A stretch of 64,000 nt of DNA from Sphingomonas montana. GTDB lineage: Bacteria > Pseudomonadota > Alphaproteobacteria > Sphingomonadales > Sphingomonadaceae. Shown piece by piece: positions 36,180-45,581 of the stretch; within the stretch, counting starts at the first letter, position 1, and the number at the start of each line of letters is the position of its first letter. The notes beneath the pieces were generated by a model. It had not been told where the DNA came from. It searched no databases and saw nothing but the letters and a program-made list of their open reading frames with translations. Made by a program: the position numbers and the translations under genes. The stretch is taken from the NCBI RefSeq assembly GCF_001956315.1, contig NZ_KV887144.1, positions 263,272 to 327,271 of the forward strand. The letters are read 5' to 3'.

Positions 36180-36305
36180 ATGTCGATCAGAGCGCGCGAG
36201 GGCTGCTTTCGGACCATCGTCCTGTCGCCTGCGCCGGCACTGCTGGCGGCCGCCCCGCCCCGTGCGGACCAGCCGACTGCCCGACATGAGGAACCCGAAG
36301 CATGA
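36180..36305 (+). CDS. Possible 41-residue leader ORF overlapping the esterase start
   Basis: An ATG at 36180 opens a 41-codon frame whose stop overlaps the ATG of the downstream esterase (ATGA). It is preceded by AGGGAAGCG. The middle is hydrophobic (IVLSPAPALLAAAPP), somewhat like a signal peptide. I do not recognise it. It could be a translationally coupled leader or chance. Confidence 0.25.
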   Translation: MSIRAREGCFRTIVLSPAPALLAAAPPRADQPTARHEEPEA

Positions 36306-37276
36306 TTCTGTCGCGACGTACCGTCCTTGGCGGTGCAACCCTGCTGGCCGCGAAAGCCGCACCGATAGCGGCGCAGATCGCCCGGACGGACGAAGTTGTC
36401 GATCTGTGGCGCGGCCCCCCGCCCGGCAGCCGCGGCGCGGCGATCGTGCGGAAGGTGAACGAACGATCGAAGGACCCGGCCCATCCGGACCGCTGGATCA
36501 CCGGCATTGCACGCCCCGTGATGATCGTGCGGCGCCCGGCGCAGCCCAACGGATCGGCGGTCCTGCTGATGCCGGGCGGCGGATACGGGTTCCTGTCCTA
36601 CGACAATGAGGGGGTGGAACAGGCGGCGTGGCTGAACGCGCGCGGCGTCACCGCATTCATTCTGCTCTACCGCCTGCCGGGCGAAGGGTGGGACGGCCGC
36701 GCCGACGTACCGCTGCAGGATGCGCAGCGGGCGATACGCCTGATCCGCGCAAACGCGACCCGTTATGCCGTCCGTCCGGATCGGATCGCGATCCTCGGCT
36801 TCTCGGCCGGCGGGCATCTGGCCGGGTCGCTCGCGACGCGGCACGCCGAACCCGTCTATGCGCCGGTCGATGCCGCGGACCGGATGAGCGCGCGCCCGGA
36901 CCTGGCGGGGCTGATCTACCCGGTGGTCAGCTTGGACGCCGCCTTCACGCATGGCGGGTCGCGCGACAATCTGCTCGGGCCGGATTCCGGCACGACGGAT
37001 CGGCAGGCGCAATCGGTCGAGCAGCGGGTCGATGCCGCCACCCCGCCGCTGTTCCTGGCGCATGCGGCCGACGACGGATTGGTCCCACCCGCGAACAGCG
37101 TCGCCCTGTGGACCGCGATGCAGGCGGCGCGACGCCCGGTGGCGATGCACATCTTCGAGGACGGCGGCCACGGTTTCGGCACCCGCCTGCCCGCCGCGCA
37201 GTCGGCGTCGGCATGGCCGCGCCTGTTCGCGACCTTCGCGGCGCGGCAGGGCATATTTCCCGCCCCGACGGCATGA
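36302..37276 (+). CDS. Secreted alpha/beta-hydrolase esterase (BD-FAE / acetyl-xylan-esterase-like)
   Basis: The 324-residue enzyme has a twin-arginine-like signal (LSRRTVLGGATLLAAKA). The fold has the oxyanion motif LLMPGGGYGFLSYDNEG, nucleophile S168 in GFSAGGHLAGS, acid in HAADDGLV and catalytic histidine in GGHGFG. It resembles the bifunctional carbohydrate/feruloyl esterases in polysaccharide utilisation loci. It probably removes acetyl groups from hemicellulose in the periplasm. It is the first clear gene of the mannan region; its stop overlaps the start of the SGNH esterase (ATGA). Confidence 0.87.
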   Translation: MILSRRTVLGGATLLAAKAAPIAAQIARTDEVVDLWRGPPPGSRGAAIVRKVNERSKDPAHPDRWITGIARPVMIVRRPAQPNGSAVLLMPGGGYGFLSYDNEGVEQAAWLNARGVTAFILLYRLPGEGWDGRADVPLQDAQRAIRLIRANATRYAVRPDRIAILGFSAGGHLAGSLATRHAEPVYAPVDAADRMSARPDLAGLIYPVVSLDAAFTHGGSRDNLLGPDSGTTDRQAQSVEQRVDAATPPLFLAHAADDGLVPPANSVALWTAMQAARRPVAMHIFEDGGHGFGTRLPAAQSASAWPRLFATFAARQGIFPAPTA

Positions 37277-38076
37277 GGCGGTTGTGCCTGGCAGTCCTGC
37301 TGCTGGCGGTGCCGGCGGCTGCGGCGGCTGACGCGGACTATCGCAGTGCGCCGGCACGCCGGACCGTGGCGGAAAAGGATTGGGGACCGGTACTTGGTCC
37401 GTACCGCGCCAGTCTCGTACCCAGCCTGATGCAGGATTTCGGTGAACGCTACATCTACCAGCCGGCCAATGCACGGCTGCCCGCACCGCGGCCGGGCGAG
37501 CGCCGCGTGGTGTTCCTGGGAGATTCGATCACCGATCGCTGGAATCTCGCAACCAGCTTCCCCGGCCGGCCCTATGTCAATCGCGGAATCGGCAGCCAGG
37601 TTACCGCGCAGATGCTGCTGCGCTTCCATCAGGACGTGATCGCGCTGCGCCCCGCCGCCGTGGTGATCCTGGCGGGCGTCAACGACGTGCAGGGTTTCCT
37701 GCAACGTGAAACCCCCGAACAGATTGAGGCGAACTGGGAGGCGATGGCCGACCTCGCCGAAGCGCACGGCATCGCGGTGGTGTTCGGGTCGCTGCTGCCG
37801 GTCAACAACTATACAGATGCCGCGCGCGACGTGCCAAAGGAACGTGACCCGGCCAAGCTGCGCGCGCTGAACGCCTGGCTGCGCGCCTTCTGCGACCGGC
37901 GCGGCCATGGCTATGCCGATTATCATGCCGCGCTGGTCGACAGCGCCGGGATGCTCGGCCGGGACTATGCCACCGACGGCCTCCATCCCCTCGACAGCGG
38001 CTATGCCCGCATGGTCCCCGTCGCCGATCGCGCGATCCGCGCGGCCCTGGCACGCCCGCTCAACCGGAGACGGTAG
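37273..38076 (+). CDS. SGNH/GDSL-family esterase (first paralogue)
   Basis: ATG 37273 overlaps the previous stop. The 267-residue protein has a signal peptide (MRRLCLAVLLLAVPAAAAA), block I VFLGDSITDRW, block II NRGIGSQ, block III LAGVNDV and block V DGLHPLDSGY, giving a complete Ser-Asp-His set. It is clearly paralogous to the esterase at 59.8 kb (both have RGIG and ALKP/ALRPA blocks). Likely a periplasmic carbohydrate O-acetyl esterase. It is coupled to the alpha/beta esterase, so two unrelated deacetylases are co-expressed. Confidence 0.87.
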   Translation: MRRLCLAVLLLAVPAAAAADADYRSAPARRTVAEKDWGPVLGPYRASLVPSLMQDFGERYIYQPANARLPAPRPGERRVVFLGDSITDRWNLATSFPGRPYVNRGIGSQVTAQMLLRFHQDVIALRPAAVVILAGVNDVQGFLQRETPEQIEANWEAMADLAEAHGIAVVFGSLLPVNNYTDAARDVPKERDPAKLRALNAWLRAFCDRRGHGYADYHAALVDSAGMLGRDYATDGLHPLDSGYARMVPVADRAIRAALARPLNRRR

Positions 38077-38540
38077 CCCGCGCAAGGACCAAAGCTGTAA
38101 GACACATTGGCTGCTGCGCCAAACCGACCCGATCGCCAGGTAAAGGCCTGACATCTGCTATTCGACGGGGGTTGATTTGAACCAGAGTGTGTTACGCCAG
38201 ATCAAGATAGAATCGGGTTCACCCGTGCCCTGAACTCCGTTTGGCGCGGATCAGCTAAGGCATGACCGTATCGACCAGGTAAGCTCCGGCCCGTTTGGTT
38301 CGAGCTTGTCGAGAACGCTGCGCAGGGTTCTCAACAGGCTCTAACCAAACGGCACTGGGACTGGGTGAACCACTTGATGCGGTCCCGTTCCAACATCGCG
38401 CGTTCTGGAACCCGTCCATCCCGAGCGAAGTCGAGGGACCGTTCGAACCTGGTTGAGAAGCCGACAGCACCTTTCGGCTGCGGTCGGCAAGGTGCCTCGA
38501 TTTCGCTCGGCAGAGATGGATTTCTAGAATCGGTTCCAGC
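38077..38540. repeat. Intergenic stretch holding inverted repeats of two families
   Basis: No gene. A second copy of the family A repeat has 26-base arms at 38291-38316 and 38327-38352 (three mismatches). A copy of the GAGCGAAGTCGAGG/CCTCGATTTCGCTC type has arms at 38416-38437 and 38494-38519. Together they fill most of the 464 bp between converging genes. Confidence 0.65.
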
Positions 38541-39023
38541 CTAGCGATACCGGCCCATCGTCACCTTCAACAGGACAGGCCGGTCCAGCAGGTTCAGTCC
38601 GTAATCGGTCTGGTCGCCGTTCCATATCCGGCTGGTCTTCCAGCGTCCGCGATCGAATGTCCCTTCCTCGACCCGGACGACCATGCCGTTTGCCGGCCCC
38701 CCTGCCCGTCCGCCGAACTGCAGGCGGACATAGTCGCCGACCAGCAGGAATTCGTTCGGCGACAGCTGCGCCACCGCGACACCGCCGACCGGCTGGTCCG
38801 CCCAGGCAGGCGTGTCGGACGTGATCGAGGTCCAGTCCTTCTGCCCGAACTGCCACTGCCGAAGCTGGCGGTGATCGTCCAGTCGCCCATCGTCGCCCTT
38901 GGCCACGCCCCATGTCGGCCGGTCGCGCGCGATCCGCGCTACGCATATCGGATCCCTTTCCAGGGCCGCTGTTGCGGTACCCTCTCCCTTGGCGGGCACA
39001 GGTCGGTCGAACATCACCCGCAC
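38541..39023 (-). pseudogene. 5'-truncated remnant of a GH35-type beta-galactosidase (DUF5597 C-terminal domain)
   Basis: The 160-codon frame ends in a stop at 38541 and has only a GTG near the 5' end, with an in-frame stop just upstream. The translation matches the C-terminal DUF5597 region of about 540-residue GH35-like beta-galactosidases: AQLSPNEFLLVGDYVRLQFG, VEEGTFDRGRWKTSRIW and NGDQTDYGLNLLDRP, ending in MGRYR. The catalytic TIM barrel is missing and is not found upstream. It is therefore read as the tail of a deleted gene rather than a working enzyme. It lies between the esterase pair and the endo-mannanase genes, on the opposite strand. Confidence 0.65.
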
Positions 39024-39237
39024 CGGCGAGTACCGCTACCATAATTCAACACTGTGCCGCTCGTCAGGACGGACCGGCATGTCGGCCGTGCCGGGTATGC
39101 GCGCGGACCCGCTTATTGTTAGCGGCGCGCAATTCGGCGGTGGCGCCGCGTGCTCGCCGAACCTAATGTCCGGTACAGCGAGCCGGTCCATGGACGACCG
39201 GGCCTGACCGGGTTTCGGCGGGAAGAGGGAGCGGACA
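39024..39237. promoter_or_regulatory. Region upstream of the mannanase operon
   Basis: This 214-bp stretch between the beta-galactosidase remnant and the GH5 gene holds no gene. It should carry the promoter of the GH5/GH26/CE2 operon. GGGAG six bases before the TTG at 39238 is the likely ribosome binding site. Confidence 0.4.
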
Positions 39238-40596
39238 TTGAGGATGATCGATCGGCGCATGGCGCTTGTGGGCGGCGCGGCGCTGGCCGCCGGCTGCACG
39301 ACCAGTGGCCCGCTAGGCACGCTGCCGCGCGGCGGCACCGGCCGCGCGGCAGGGTTCGTCACGGTCGATGGGCTCGGTTTCCGCCGCAACGGTCGGCCCT
39401 ATCGCTATGCCGGCGCCAACATCTGGTACGGCGCATGGCTGGGCGCGGACACGGCGTATGGCGACCGGGCCCGGCTGAGCCGCGAGCTCGATCGGTTGCA
39501 GACGCTGGGCGTCCGCAACCTGCGCATCCTCGGGTCGGCGGAGCTTTCGCCGCTGAAGAACTCGATCACCCCCGGCTTCCGCGATGCGGGGCCGACGTAC
39601 AATCAGGATCTGCTCAAGGGCCTCGACTGGACGCTCGCCGAAATGGCGAAGCGCGACATGACGGCGGTCGTCTACCTTACCAATTTCTGGGAATGGTCTG
39701 GCGGCATGATGACCTACCTGTCCTGGGTCAACGGTGGCAAATTCATCAATATGAACGATCCGGCCCACCCCTGGCCGGAGTTTCCGGACTGGAACGCCGC
39801 CTTCTACGCCAGTGGCCGCGCGCAGACGCTGTACCGCGACTATATCCGCGCCATGCTGACCCGCACGAACAGCGTCACCGGTGTCGCCTATGCCGCCGAT
39901 CCGACGATCATGGCGTGGCAGCTTGCCAACGAACCGCGCCCCGGCGGGTCGGACGCGGTCGCCGTGCCCAATCTGCCGAATTTCTACCGCTGGATCGACG
40001 AGACCGCGCGCTACATCAAAACGCTGGCCCCCGATCAGCTCGTCTCTACCGGGTCTGAGGGGCTTAAGGGGTCGATCGAGCGCGAGGATGTCGTGCTGGC
40101 CGCGCACCGCCCGGCGTCGATCGACTATCTCACCACGCATATCTGGCCGAACAACTGGAGCTGGATGGATGCCGGCAACCTTGCGGGCACCTATGATGCC
40201 GGGGCGGTCAAGGTCGCCGGCTATATCGATGCGCATGTTCGCATGGCGCGCACGCTGGGCAAGCCGCTGGTGATCGAGGAGTTCGGGTATCCGCGCGACG
40301 GCCAGGACGCCTATGATCCGACGATCACGACCGCGTACAAGGACCGCTTCTACCGCCAGATCTATGCCGCGATCGAAGCGGACGCGAAGGCCGGCGGGCC
40401 GCTTGCCGGATCGAATTTCTGGGCGTGGAACGGCGAGGCGCGTACCCCCCATGCCGACCACCGGTTCCAGCGCGGCGACCTGGGCTATATGGGCGATCCG
40501 CCGCACGAACCGCAGGGCTGGTACGGCGTGTTCGACAGCGACGCGACGACGCAGGCCGTGCTCCGCGGGCATGCCGCGGCAATGGCGGCGCTCTGA
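39238..40596 (+). CDS. GH5 endo-beta-1,4-mannanase lipoprotein
   Basis: The TTG at 39238 has GGGAG at six bases; an ATG two codons later (39244) is the alternative. The 452-residue product has a lipobox (ALAAGC, Cys near 21), so it is probably an outer-membrane lipoprotein. The barrel shows GH5 subfamily-7 features: YAGANIWYGAWLG, acid/base E232 (QLANEPR), HIWPNNW with the catalytic histidine/tryptophan pair, and nucleophile E348 (VIEEFGYP). These enzymes cut beta-1,4-mannan backbones. It is followed immediately by GH26 (stop and start overlap by one base), so two unrelated endo-mannanases are co-expressed. Confidence 0.93.
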   Translation: MRMIDRRMALVGGAALAAGCTTSGPLGTLPRGGTGRAAGFVTVDGLGFRRNGRPYRYAGANIWYGAWLGADTAYGDRARLSRELDRLQTLGVRNLRILGSAELSPLKNSITPGFRDAGPTYNQDLLKGLDWTLAEMAKRDMTAVVYLTNFWEWSGGMMTYLSWVNGGKFINMNDPAHPWPEFPDWNAAFYASGRAQTLYRDYIRAMLTRTNSVTGVAYAADPTIMAWQLANEPRPGGSDAVAVPNLPNFYRWIDETARYIKTLAPDQLVSTGSEGLKGSIEREDVVLAAHRPASIDYLTTHIWPNNWSWMDAGNLAGTYDAGAVKVAGYIDAHVRMARTLGKPLVIEEFGYPRDGQDAYDPTITTAYKDRFYRQIYAAIEADAKAGGPLAGSNFWAWNGEARTPHADHRFQRGDLGYMGDPPHEPQGWYGVFDSDATTQAVLRGHAAAMAAL

Positions 40597-41606
40597 TGGC
40601 GCTGAACCGTCGCGAAGCGCTAGGCGCCACCGCCGCGATCGGCTTGTTGCACGGCACGCCGGCGCTGGCGGCGACCGCGAACCGGACGCTGACCAACCCG
40701 AATGCCACGCCCGCAGCCCGGCGGCTCTACGCCTATCTCTGGCATCAATATGGCCGCACGACGCTGACCGGCCAGCAGGAGCAGGGATCCGCCCCGCCGA
40801 ACCCGAACGGCGAACTCGACTATCTCCGCCGGGTGACGGGCAGGCAGCCCGCGCTGCTCGGGCTCGACTATATCGACCCGCGCGACAATGATGCGGTGAA
40901 CGATCGTGCGACGGAATGGGCGCGATCGGGCGGCATCGTCACGCTCTGCTGGCACTGGGGCGCACCCGATATTGGCACGGGGTATGAGAATTCGAAGAAG
41001 GATTTCGACGTTGCGGCCGCGCTGAAGACCGGCACGCCGCAGAATGTCGCGATGATGCGCGACATGACGGACATCGCGCGGCTGCTGGCGGTCCTGCGCG
41101 ATCGCGGCGTGCCCGTGCTGTGGCGGCCGTTCCACGAATTCAGCGGCGACTGGTTCTGGTGGGGCAAGCATGGGCCGGACGCGTTCAAGGCGCTGTGGGC
41201 GCTGATGTACGACCGGTTCATCCGCGTCCACCGGCTCGACAACCTCATCTGGGTGCTCGGCTGGGCCGGACAGAATATCGATCCGGCCTGGTATCCGGGC
41301 CGCGCGCAGGTCGATATTGCGGGGGCCGACATCTATGCGCTCGATCATGGCAATCTGGCGAAGATGTTCGCGCAGGTGAAGGCTATCGTGGGCGATACGC
41401 TGCCGATCTGCCTGCATGAAAACGGCCCGGTCCCCGACCCGTCCCTGCTCGGCCCGTCCGCCGACTGGTTGTGGTTCATGACATGGCATACGCGCTGGCT
41501 GACCGGTGCCGACCAGAACCGGCCCGATCAGTTACGCCGCGATTTCGCATCGAAACGCTACATCACGAAAGATGAACTGCCCGCATGGCTGAAGGTTACG
41601 CGCTGA
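40596..41606 (+). CDS. GH26 endo-beta-1,4-mannanase
   Basis: The 336-residue enzyme overlaps the GH5 stop by one base. A signal peptide with paired arginines (LNRREALGATAAIGLLHG) precedes a TIM barrel with GH26 hallmarks: TLTGQQEQG, TLCWHWGAP, acid/base E181 in WRPFHEFSGDWFWW, and nucleophile E275 in CLHENGPVP. GH26 acts on mannan, glucomannan and galactomannan. The 3' end overlaps the CE2 gene by 22 bp. GH5 on the cell surface plus GH26 in the periplasm is a familiar division of labour. Confidence 0.94.
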   Translation: MALNRREALGATAAIGLLHGTPALAATANRTLTNPNATPAARRLYAYLWHQYGRTTLTGQQEQGSAPPNPNGELDYLRRVTGRQPALLGLDYIDPRDNDAVNDRATEWARSGGIVTLCWHWGAPDIGTGYENSKKDFDVAAALKTGTPQNVAMMRDMTDIARLLAVLRDRGVPVLWRPFHEFSGDWFWWGKHGPDAFKALWALMYDRFIRVHRLDNLIWVLGWAGQNIDPAWYPGRAQVDIAGADIYALDHGNLAKMFAQVKAIVGDTLPICLHENGPVPDPSLLGPSADWLWFMTWHTRWLTGADQNRPDQLRRDFASKRYITKDELPAWLKVTR

Positions 41607-42700
41607 CGATCTCCGCGATGCTGGGTGCCGCGCTGCTCGCCACCGCGGCGGTCGCCGCGCCGATCACCGTCACGCCGGTCGCGGCCGTTGCGGGAAAACC
41701 CCTGCCCCTGCATATCGGCGGCCGCGTGGACCGCGTGGTGGACGGATTCCGCCGGCAATGGCCGGGCACCTATTTCGAGGCGGCGTTCCACGGCCGCGGC
41801 ATATTGTTCACGGTCGGGCCGGGCGATGTTGTCCTGACCGTGTCGGTCGACGGCGTCACCGTGACCAGGCTCGTCAAGCCGCGGCCCGGATCCTACCGGA
41901 TCGACGGCCTGACCAGCAGTCGGCACAGCATCCGCGTCGCCGTCTCTAGCGAGAGCCAGGCCGCCCCGACCGTCTTCGGCGGGTTTCGGACGCTACCGGG
42001 CACCCGCGCTCTCCCCGCGCCCGCGCGGGCCCGGCAGATCGAGTTCATCGGTGACTCGCACACCGTCGGCTACGGCAATCTCGCGACGAAGCGCGACTGT
42101 TCGGAGGAAGAGGTTTGGGCCACCACCGATACCGCACGCGGCATAGCGGCCCTCACCGCGCGACGGTACGGCGCGGACTATCAGGTCAACGCGATCTCCG
42201 GGCGGGGCATCGTCCGCAACTATGATGGCGGTGCCGGCGCGACGCTGCCGACCGCCTACCCCTTCACGTTGTTTGACCGGGCAACGCGCTATGCCGATTC
42301 AGGCTGGCATCCACGGCTGATTGCCATCGCGCTCGGCACCAACGATTTCACGACGGCGCTCCACGCCGGCGAACCCTGGGCCGACCGCGCCGCGCTGCAT
42401 GCCGATTACGAGGCGTCCTATGTCGCGTTCGTCAGGCGGTTGCGCGCCCGCGATCCGGACGCCCACGTTCTACTGTGGGCGACCGACATGGCGAATGGCG
42501 AAATCGCGGCGGAAGTGGCCAAGGTCGTCGCCCGCCTGAAGGCCGCGGGGGAACGCAATGTCGGGTTCGTGGTCGTGACGGACCTCGCCTTCTCGGGGTG
42601 CCACGCCCATCCATCCACCGCGGACGACGACAGGATTGCCACCACGCTGGCAAACTATATCGACGGCCATCCGGAAATCTGGGCAGCGCGCCGGCGATAG
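41585..42700 (+). CDS. CE2-family carbohydrate acetyl esterase
   Basis: The 371-residue protein has a signal peptide (TISAMLGAALLATAAVAA), an N-terminal jelly-roll domain (about 25-140, GGRVDRVVDGF and FEAAFHGRGI) and a C-terminal SGNH hydrolase domain with IEFIGDSHTVGYGN, ALGTNDF and a histidine in HAHPSTADD. The two-domain layout is that of CE2 esterases, which remove acetyl groups from mannan and glucomannan and can bind the polymer. It overlaps the GH26 gene by 22 bp, completing a mannanase-mannanase-deacetylase operon. Confidence 0.92.
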   Translation: MAEGYALTISAMLGAALLATAAVAAPITVTPVAAVAGKPLPLHIGGRVDRVVDGFRRQWPGTYFEAAFHGRGILFTVGPGDVVLTVSVDGVTVTRLVKPRPGSYRIDGLTSSRHSIRVAVSSESQAAPTVFGGFRTLPGTRALPAPARARQIEFIGDSHTVGYGNLATKRDCSEEEVWATTDTARGIAALTARRYGADYQVNAISGRGIVRNYDGGAGATLPTAYPFTLFDRATRYADSGWHPRLIAIALGTNDFTTALHAGEPWADRAALHADYEASYVAFVRRLRARDPDAHVLLWATDMANGEIAAEVAKVVARLKAAGERNVGFVVVTDLAFSGCHAHPSTADDDRIATTLANYIDGHPEIWAARRR

Positions 42701-42719
42701 CCAAATCATTTGCGCAAAC
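42700..42719. promoter_or_regulatory. Candidate operator upstream of the GH3 gene
   Basis: GCCAAAT-C-ATTTGCG (42700-42714) is a near-palindrome overlapping a perfect TTTGC/GCAAA palindrome (42710-42719). It begins at the CE2 stop codon and ends about 70 bp before the GH3 start. Related sites lie at 50224 and 54825-54847, at similar distances from gene starts. Confidence 0.4.
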
Positions 42720-42784
42720 CGGTGCCAAGCCGGTAGCAGGCACAAGGAGGCTTGGATCGTGATCGCGTACCAAGCAGGGAGAGT

Positions 42785-45322
42785 ATGATGTCGGCAGGTT
42801 TTTCCACGGCGATGGTAGCGCTACTTCTACAGACCGCGGCGGTGACGCCCCCGGTGCCCGCGACCGCACCGACGCCGTCGGCCGTCGCCCACCCCGAACT
42901 CTGGCCGACCGCCAACGCCCGCCCGCTGCGAGATCCGAAGGTGGAGGCGCGGATCGACGCGCTGCTGAAGCGCATGTCGATCGCCGACAAGGTGGGCCAG
43001 CTGATCCAGGTCGACATCGCGAGCATCACGCCGGCCGACCTGCGCACCTACAAGCTCGGATCGATCCTGAACGGCGGCAATGCCGGCCCGGGCGGCAACG
43101 ATCTCGCCCCGCCCGGCGACTGGCTGAAACTGGCCGATGCCTTTTACGATGCGTCGATGGTCCGCAGCGACGGCCGCCCCGCAATCCCGGTGATTTGGGG
43201 AACCGATGCGGTGCACGGCAACAACAATATTCCGGGCGCCACGCTGTTCCCGCACAATATCGGCCTGGGCGCCGCACATGACCGCGATCTGATGCGCGAG
43301 ATCGGCCATGTCACCGCGGTCGAAACCGCTGCCGCCGGCATCGACTGGACCTTCGCCCCGACGCTGGCGGTGGTGCGGGACGATCGCTGGGGCCGCACCT
43401 ATGAAAGCTATTCCGAGGAACCGGCGATTCCGGCCGACTATGCCGGCGCGGTGATCGAGGGCGTTCAGGGGCGGGTCGGTACGAAGGAATTCCTGGCCCC
43501 CGACCGCGTGATCGCCACGACCAAGCATTTCCTCGGCGACGGCGGCACCGGCGGCCGCGACCAGGGCGACGCCCTTATCCCCGAAACGGTGCTGCGCGAT
43601 GTCCACCTCGGCGGCTATCCGGCCGCGATCGAGGCGGGCACGCAGTCGGTCATGGCCAGCTTCTCCAGCTGGAACGGCGTCAAGATGCACGGCAACCGGA
43701 GCCTGCTGACCGGCGTGCTGAAGGACCGGCTGCATTTCGACGGCTTCGTCGTCGGCGACTGGAACGGCCATGGCCAGGTCCCCGGGTGCAGCAACGAGAG
43801 CTGCGCCGCCGCGATCAACGCCGGCCTCGACATGTTCATGTATTCGGGCAGCGGCTGGAAGGCGCTGTACGACAACACGCTGAAGCAGGCGCAGTCGGGT
43901 GAAATTCCCGCCGCCCGTCTGGACGACGCGGTCCGCCGTATCCTGCGCGTCAAGGTCCGCGCCGGCACGTTCGACCGTGGCCGGCCCTCGTCGCGCGCGC
44001 TGGCCGGCAAGATGAACCTGATCGGGGCGGCCGACCACCGTGCCGTCGCGCGCCGTGCGGTCCGCGAATCACTTGTGCTGCTGAAGAATGAGGGCGGGCT
44101 GCTCCCGCTCCAGCCGTCCGCGAACATTCTGGTCGCCGGCGGCGGTGCGGACAATATCCCGCAGCAGGCCGGTGGCTGGTCGCTGACCTGGCAGGGCGGC
44201 GGCACGACCAACGCCGATTTCCCCAACGCCGAAACGATCTGGTCCGGCATCGCCGCCGCGGTCAAGGCAGCGGGCGGGACGGCGACGCTGTCCGCCGACG
44301 GGGCCTTCACCAAGAAACCCGACGCCGCGATCGTGGTGTTCGGCGAGCCGCCCTATGCCGAATTCAAGGGTGACCGCCCCACGCTGGAATATAGCCCCGA
44401 CGACAAGGCCGACCTCGCCCTGCTTCGCAAGCTGAAGGCTGCGGGCGTGCCGGTGGTCGCGGTCTTCCTGTCCGGCCGGCCGCTCTGGGTGAATGCCGAA
44501 CTCAATGCGTCCGACGCGTTCGTCGCGGCGTTCCTGCCGGGCAGCGAGGGCGGCGGCGTGGCCGACATGCTGTTCCGCACGAAGGCGGGCAAGGTGGCCA
44601 ATGATTTCCGCGGCACGCTCAGCTTTTCGTGGCCGAAGCGCCCCGACCAATATGTCCTGAACCGCACCGATCCCGGCTACGACCCGCTGTTCCCGATCGG
44701 CTACGGGCTGAGCTATGCCAAGCCCGGTCGCGTGCCGACGCTGGACGCGGTACGCCCCGCCGGCCTCGCCTCGGCGTCGAACGGCACCATCTTCGGCAAG
44801 GGGCGCGTGCCGGACGGCTGGTCGCTGACCCTGCTGGAACAGGATCAGTCCAAGGTCCGCCTGCTCGGCCCGAGTGCGACGACGACGACGAAGCGGCTGA
44901 CCGCGTCGGCCGTCGATCGCCGTCAGCAGGAGGATGCCCGCAGCCTCGTCTGGGCCGGCGGCGTCGCCGAAACCCGGGTCGAAGCGGATCGGCCACTGGA
45001 CCTGACGCGCGAGAGTAATGGCGAACTGAGCCTGGTCGTCGATGTCCGCGTCGATCGTGCGCCCAGCACGGCGGTCCGGCTCGGCATGGTCAGCAACGAC
45101 GGCAAGAGCGTGACCGTCCCGATCACGAAGATGCTGGCCGCCACGAAGCCGGGCGAATGGCAGCAGGTGATCGTTCCGCTGCAATGCTTCGCGACGCGCG
45201 GCATCGACATGGCCCACGTCACGGCTCCGTTCGTGATGGCGACCGACGGGACGCTCGCCGTATCGATCTCCGACGTGAAGATCGACAGCGCGCCCGTACC
45301 GATGACCCGTTGCGGCGACTGA
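42785..45322 (+). CDS. GH3 exo-beta-glucosidase with C-terminal ExoP-like domain
   Basis: The chosen ATG (42785) lies just after AGGGAG; an out-of-place TTG and extra frame lie upstream. About 845 residues: signal peptide ending in VALLLQTAAV, a GH3 N-terminal barrel with nucleophile D325 in VVGDWNGHG, the conserved KHFLGDG, a GH3 C-terminal domain (ESLVLLKNEGGLLPL), and a 170-residue C-terminal beta domain with the ExoP galactose-binding type pattern (LVVDVRVDRAPSTAVRLGM). These enzymes release glucose from beta-1,3/1,4-glucans and glucomannan ends. It follows the CE2 gene by 85 bp with its own candidate operator and is probably its own transcription unit. Confidence 0.92.
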   Translation: MMSAGFSTAMVALLLQTAAVTPPVPATAPTPSAVAHPELWPTANARPLRDPKVEARIDALLKRMSIADKVGQLIQVDIASITPADLRTYKLGSILNGGNAGPGGNDLAPPGDWLKLADAFYDASMVRSDGRPAIPVIWGTDAVHGNNNIPGATLFPHNIGLGAAHDRDLMREIGHVTAVETAAAGIDWTFAPTLAVVRDDRWGRTYESYSEEPAIPADYAGAVIEGVQGRVGTKEFLAPDRVIATTKHFLGDGGTGGRDQGDALIPETVLRDVHLGGYPAAIEAGTQSVMASFSSWNGVKMHGNRSLLTGVLKDRLHFDGFVVGDWNGHGQVPGCSNESCAAAINAGLDMFMYSGSGWKALYDNTLKQAQSGEIPAARLDDAVRRILRVKVRAGTFDRGRPSSRALAGKMNLIGAADHRAVARRAVRESLVLLKNEGGLLPLQPSANILVAGGGADNIPQQAGGWSLTWQGGGTTNADFPNAETIWSGIAAAVKAAGGTATLSADGAFTKKPDAAIVVFGEPPYAEFKGDRPTLEYSPDDKADLALLRKLKAAGVPVVAVFLSGRPLWVNAELNASDAFVAAFLPGSEGGGVADMLFRTKAGKVANDFRGTLSFSWPKRPDQYVLNRTDPGYDPLFPIGYGLSYAKPGRVPTLDAVRPAGLASASNGTIFGKGRVPDGWSLTLLEQDQSKVRLLGPSATTTTKRLTASAVDRRQQEDARSLVWAGGVAETRVEADRPLDLTRESNGELSLVVDVRVDRAPSTAVRLGMVSNDGKSVTVPITKMLAATKPGEWQQVIVPLQCFATRGIDMAHVTAPFVMATDGTLAVSISDVKIDSAPVPMTRCGD

Positions 45323-45581
45323 GGCCGGAGGCGGGTGACGGGTCCTGTGTCGAGGCGCGGTTCGCCGCCCGCGGCACAGGTCCCCGACTACGCTGCCACC
45401 CTTATGCGGGGCACATGGTTCGGGCGCTGGGTCGGGGTCGCAAAAGGCTGACCGCCACACCCGTCATCCCGGACTTGATCCGGGATCCAGCTTCTTGAGC
45501 GCAGCGCGTATGGCCTGGATCCCGGATCAGTCCGGGGATCACAAATGGTAAGTTGATCGAACTGCCACCCCCCAAAGGCAG
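45323..45581. repeat. Intergenic inverted repeat, family B
   Basis: No gene in this gap between converging genes. Arms beginning GTCATCCCGGACTTGATCC (45463-45490) and its near inverse complement (45515-45542) flank a 24-base loop, with one indel and a mismatch. A more decayed copy lies at 62135-62218, and a half-copy near 28930. Confidence 0.7.
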
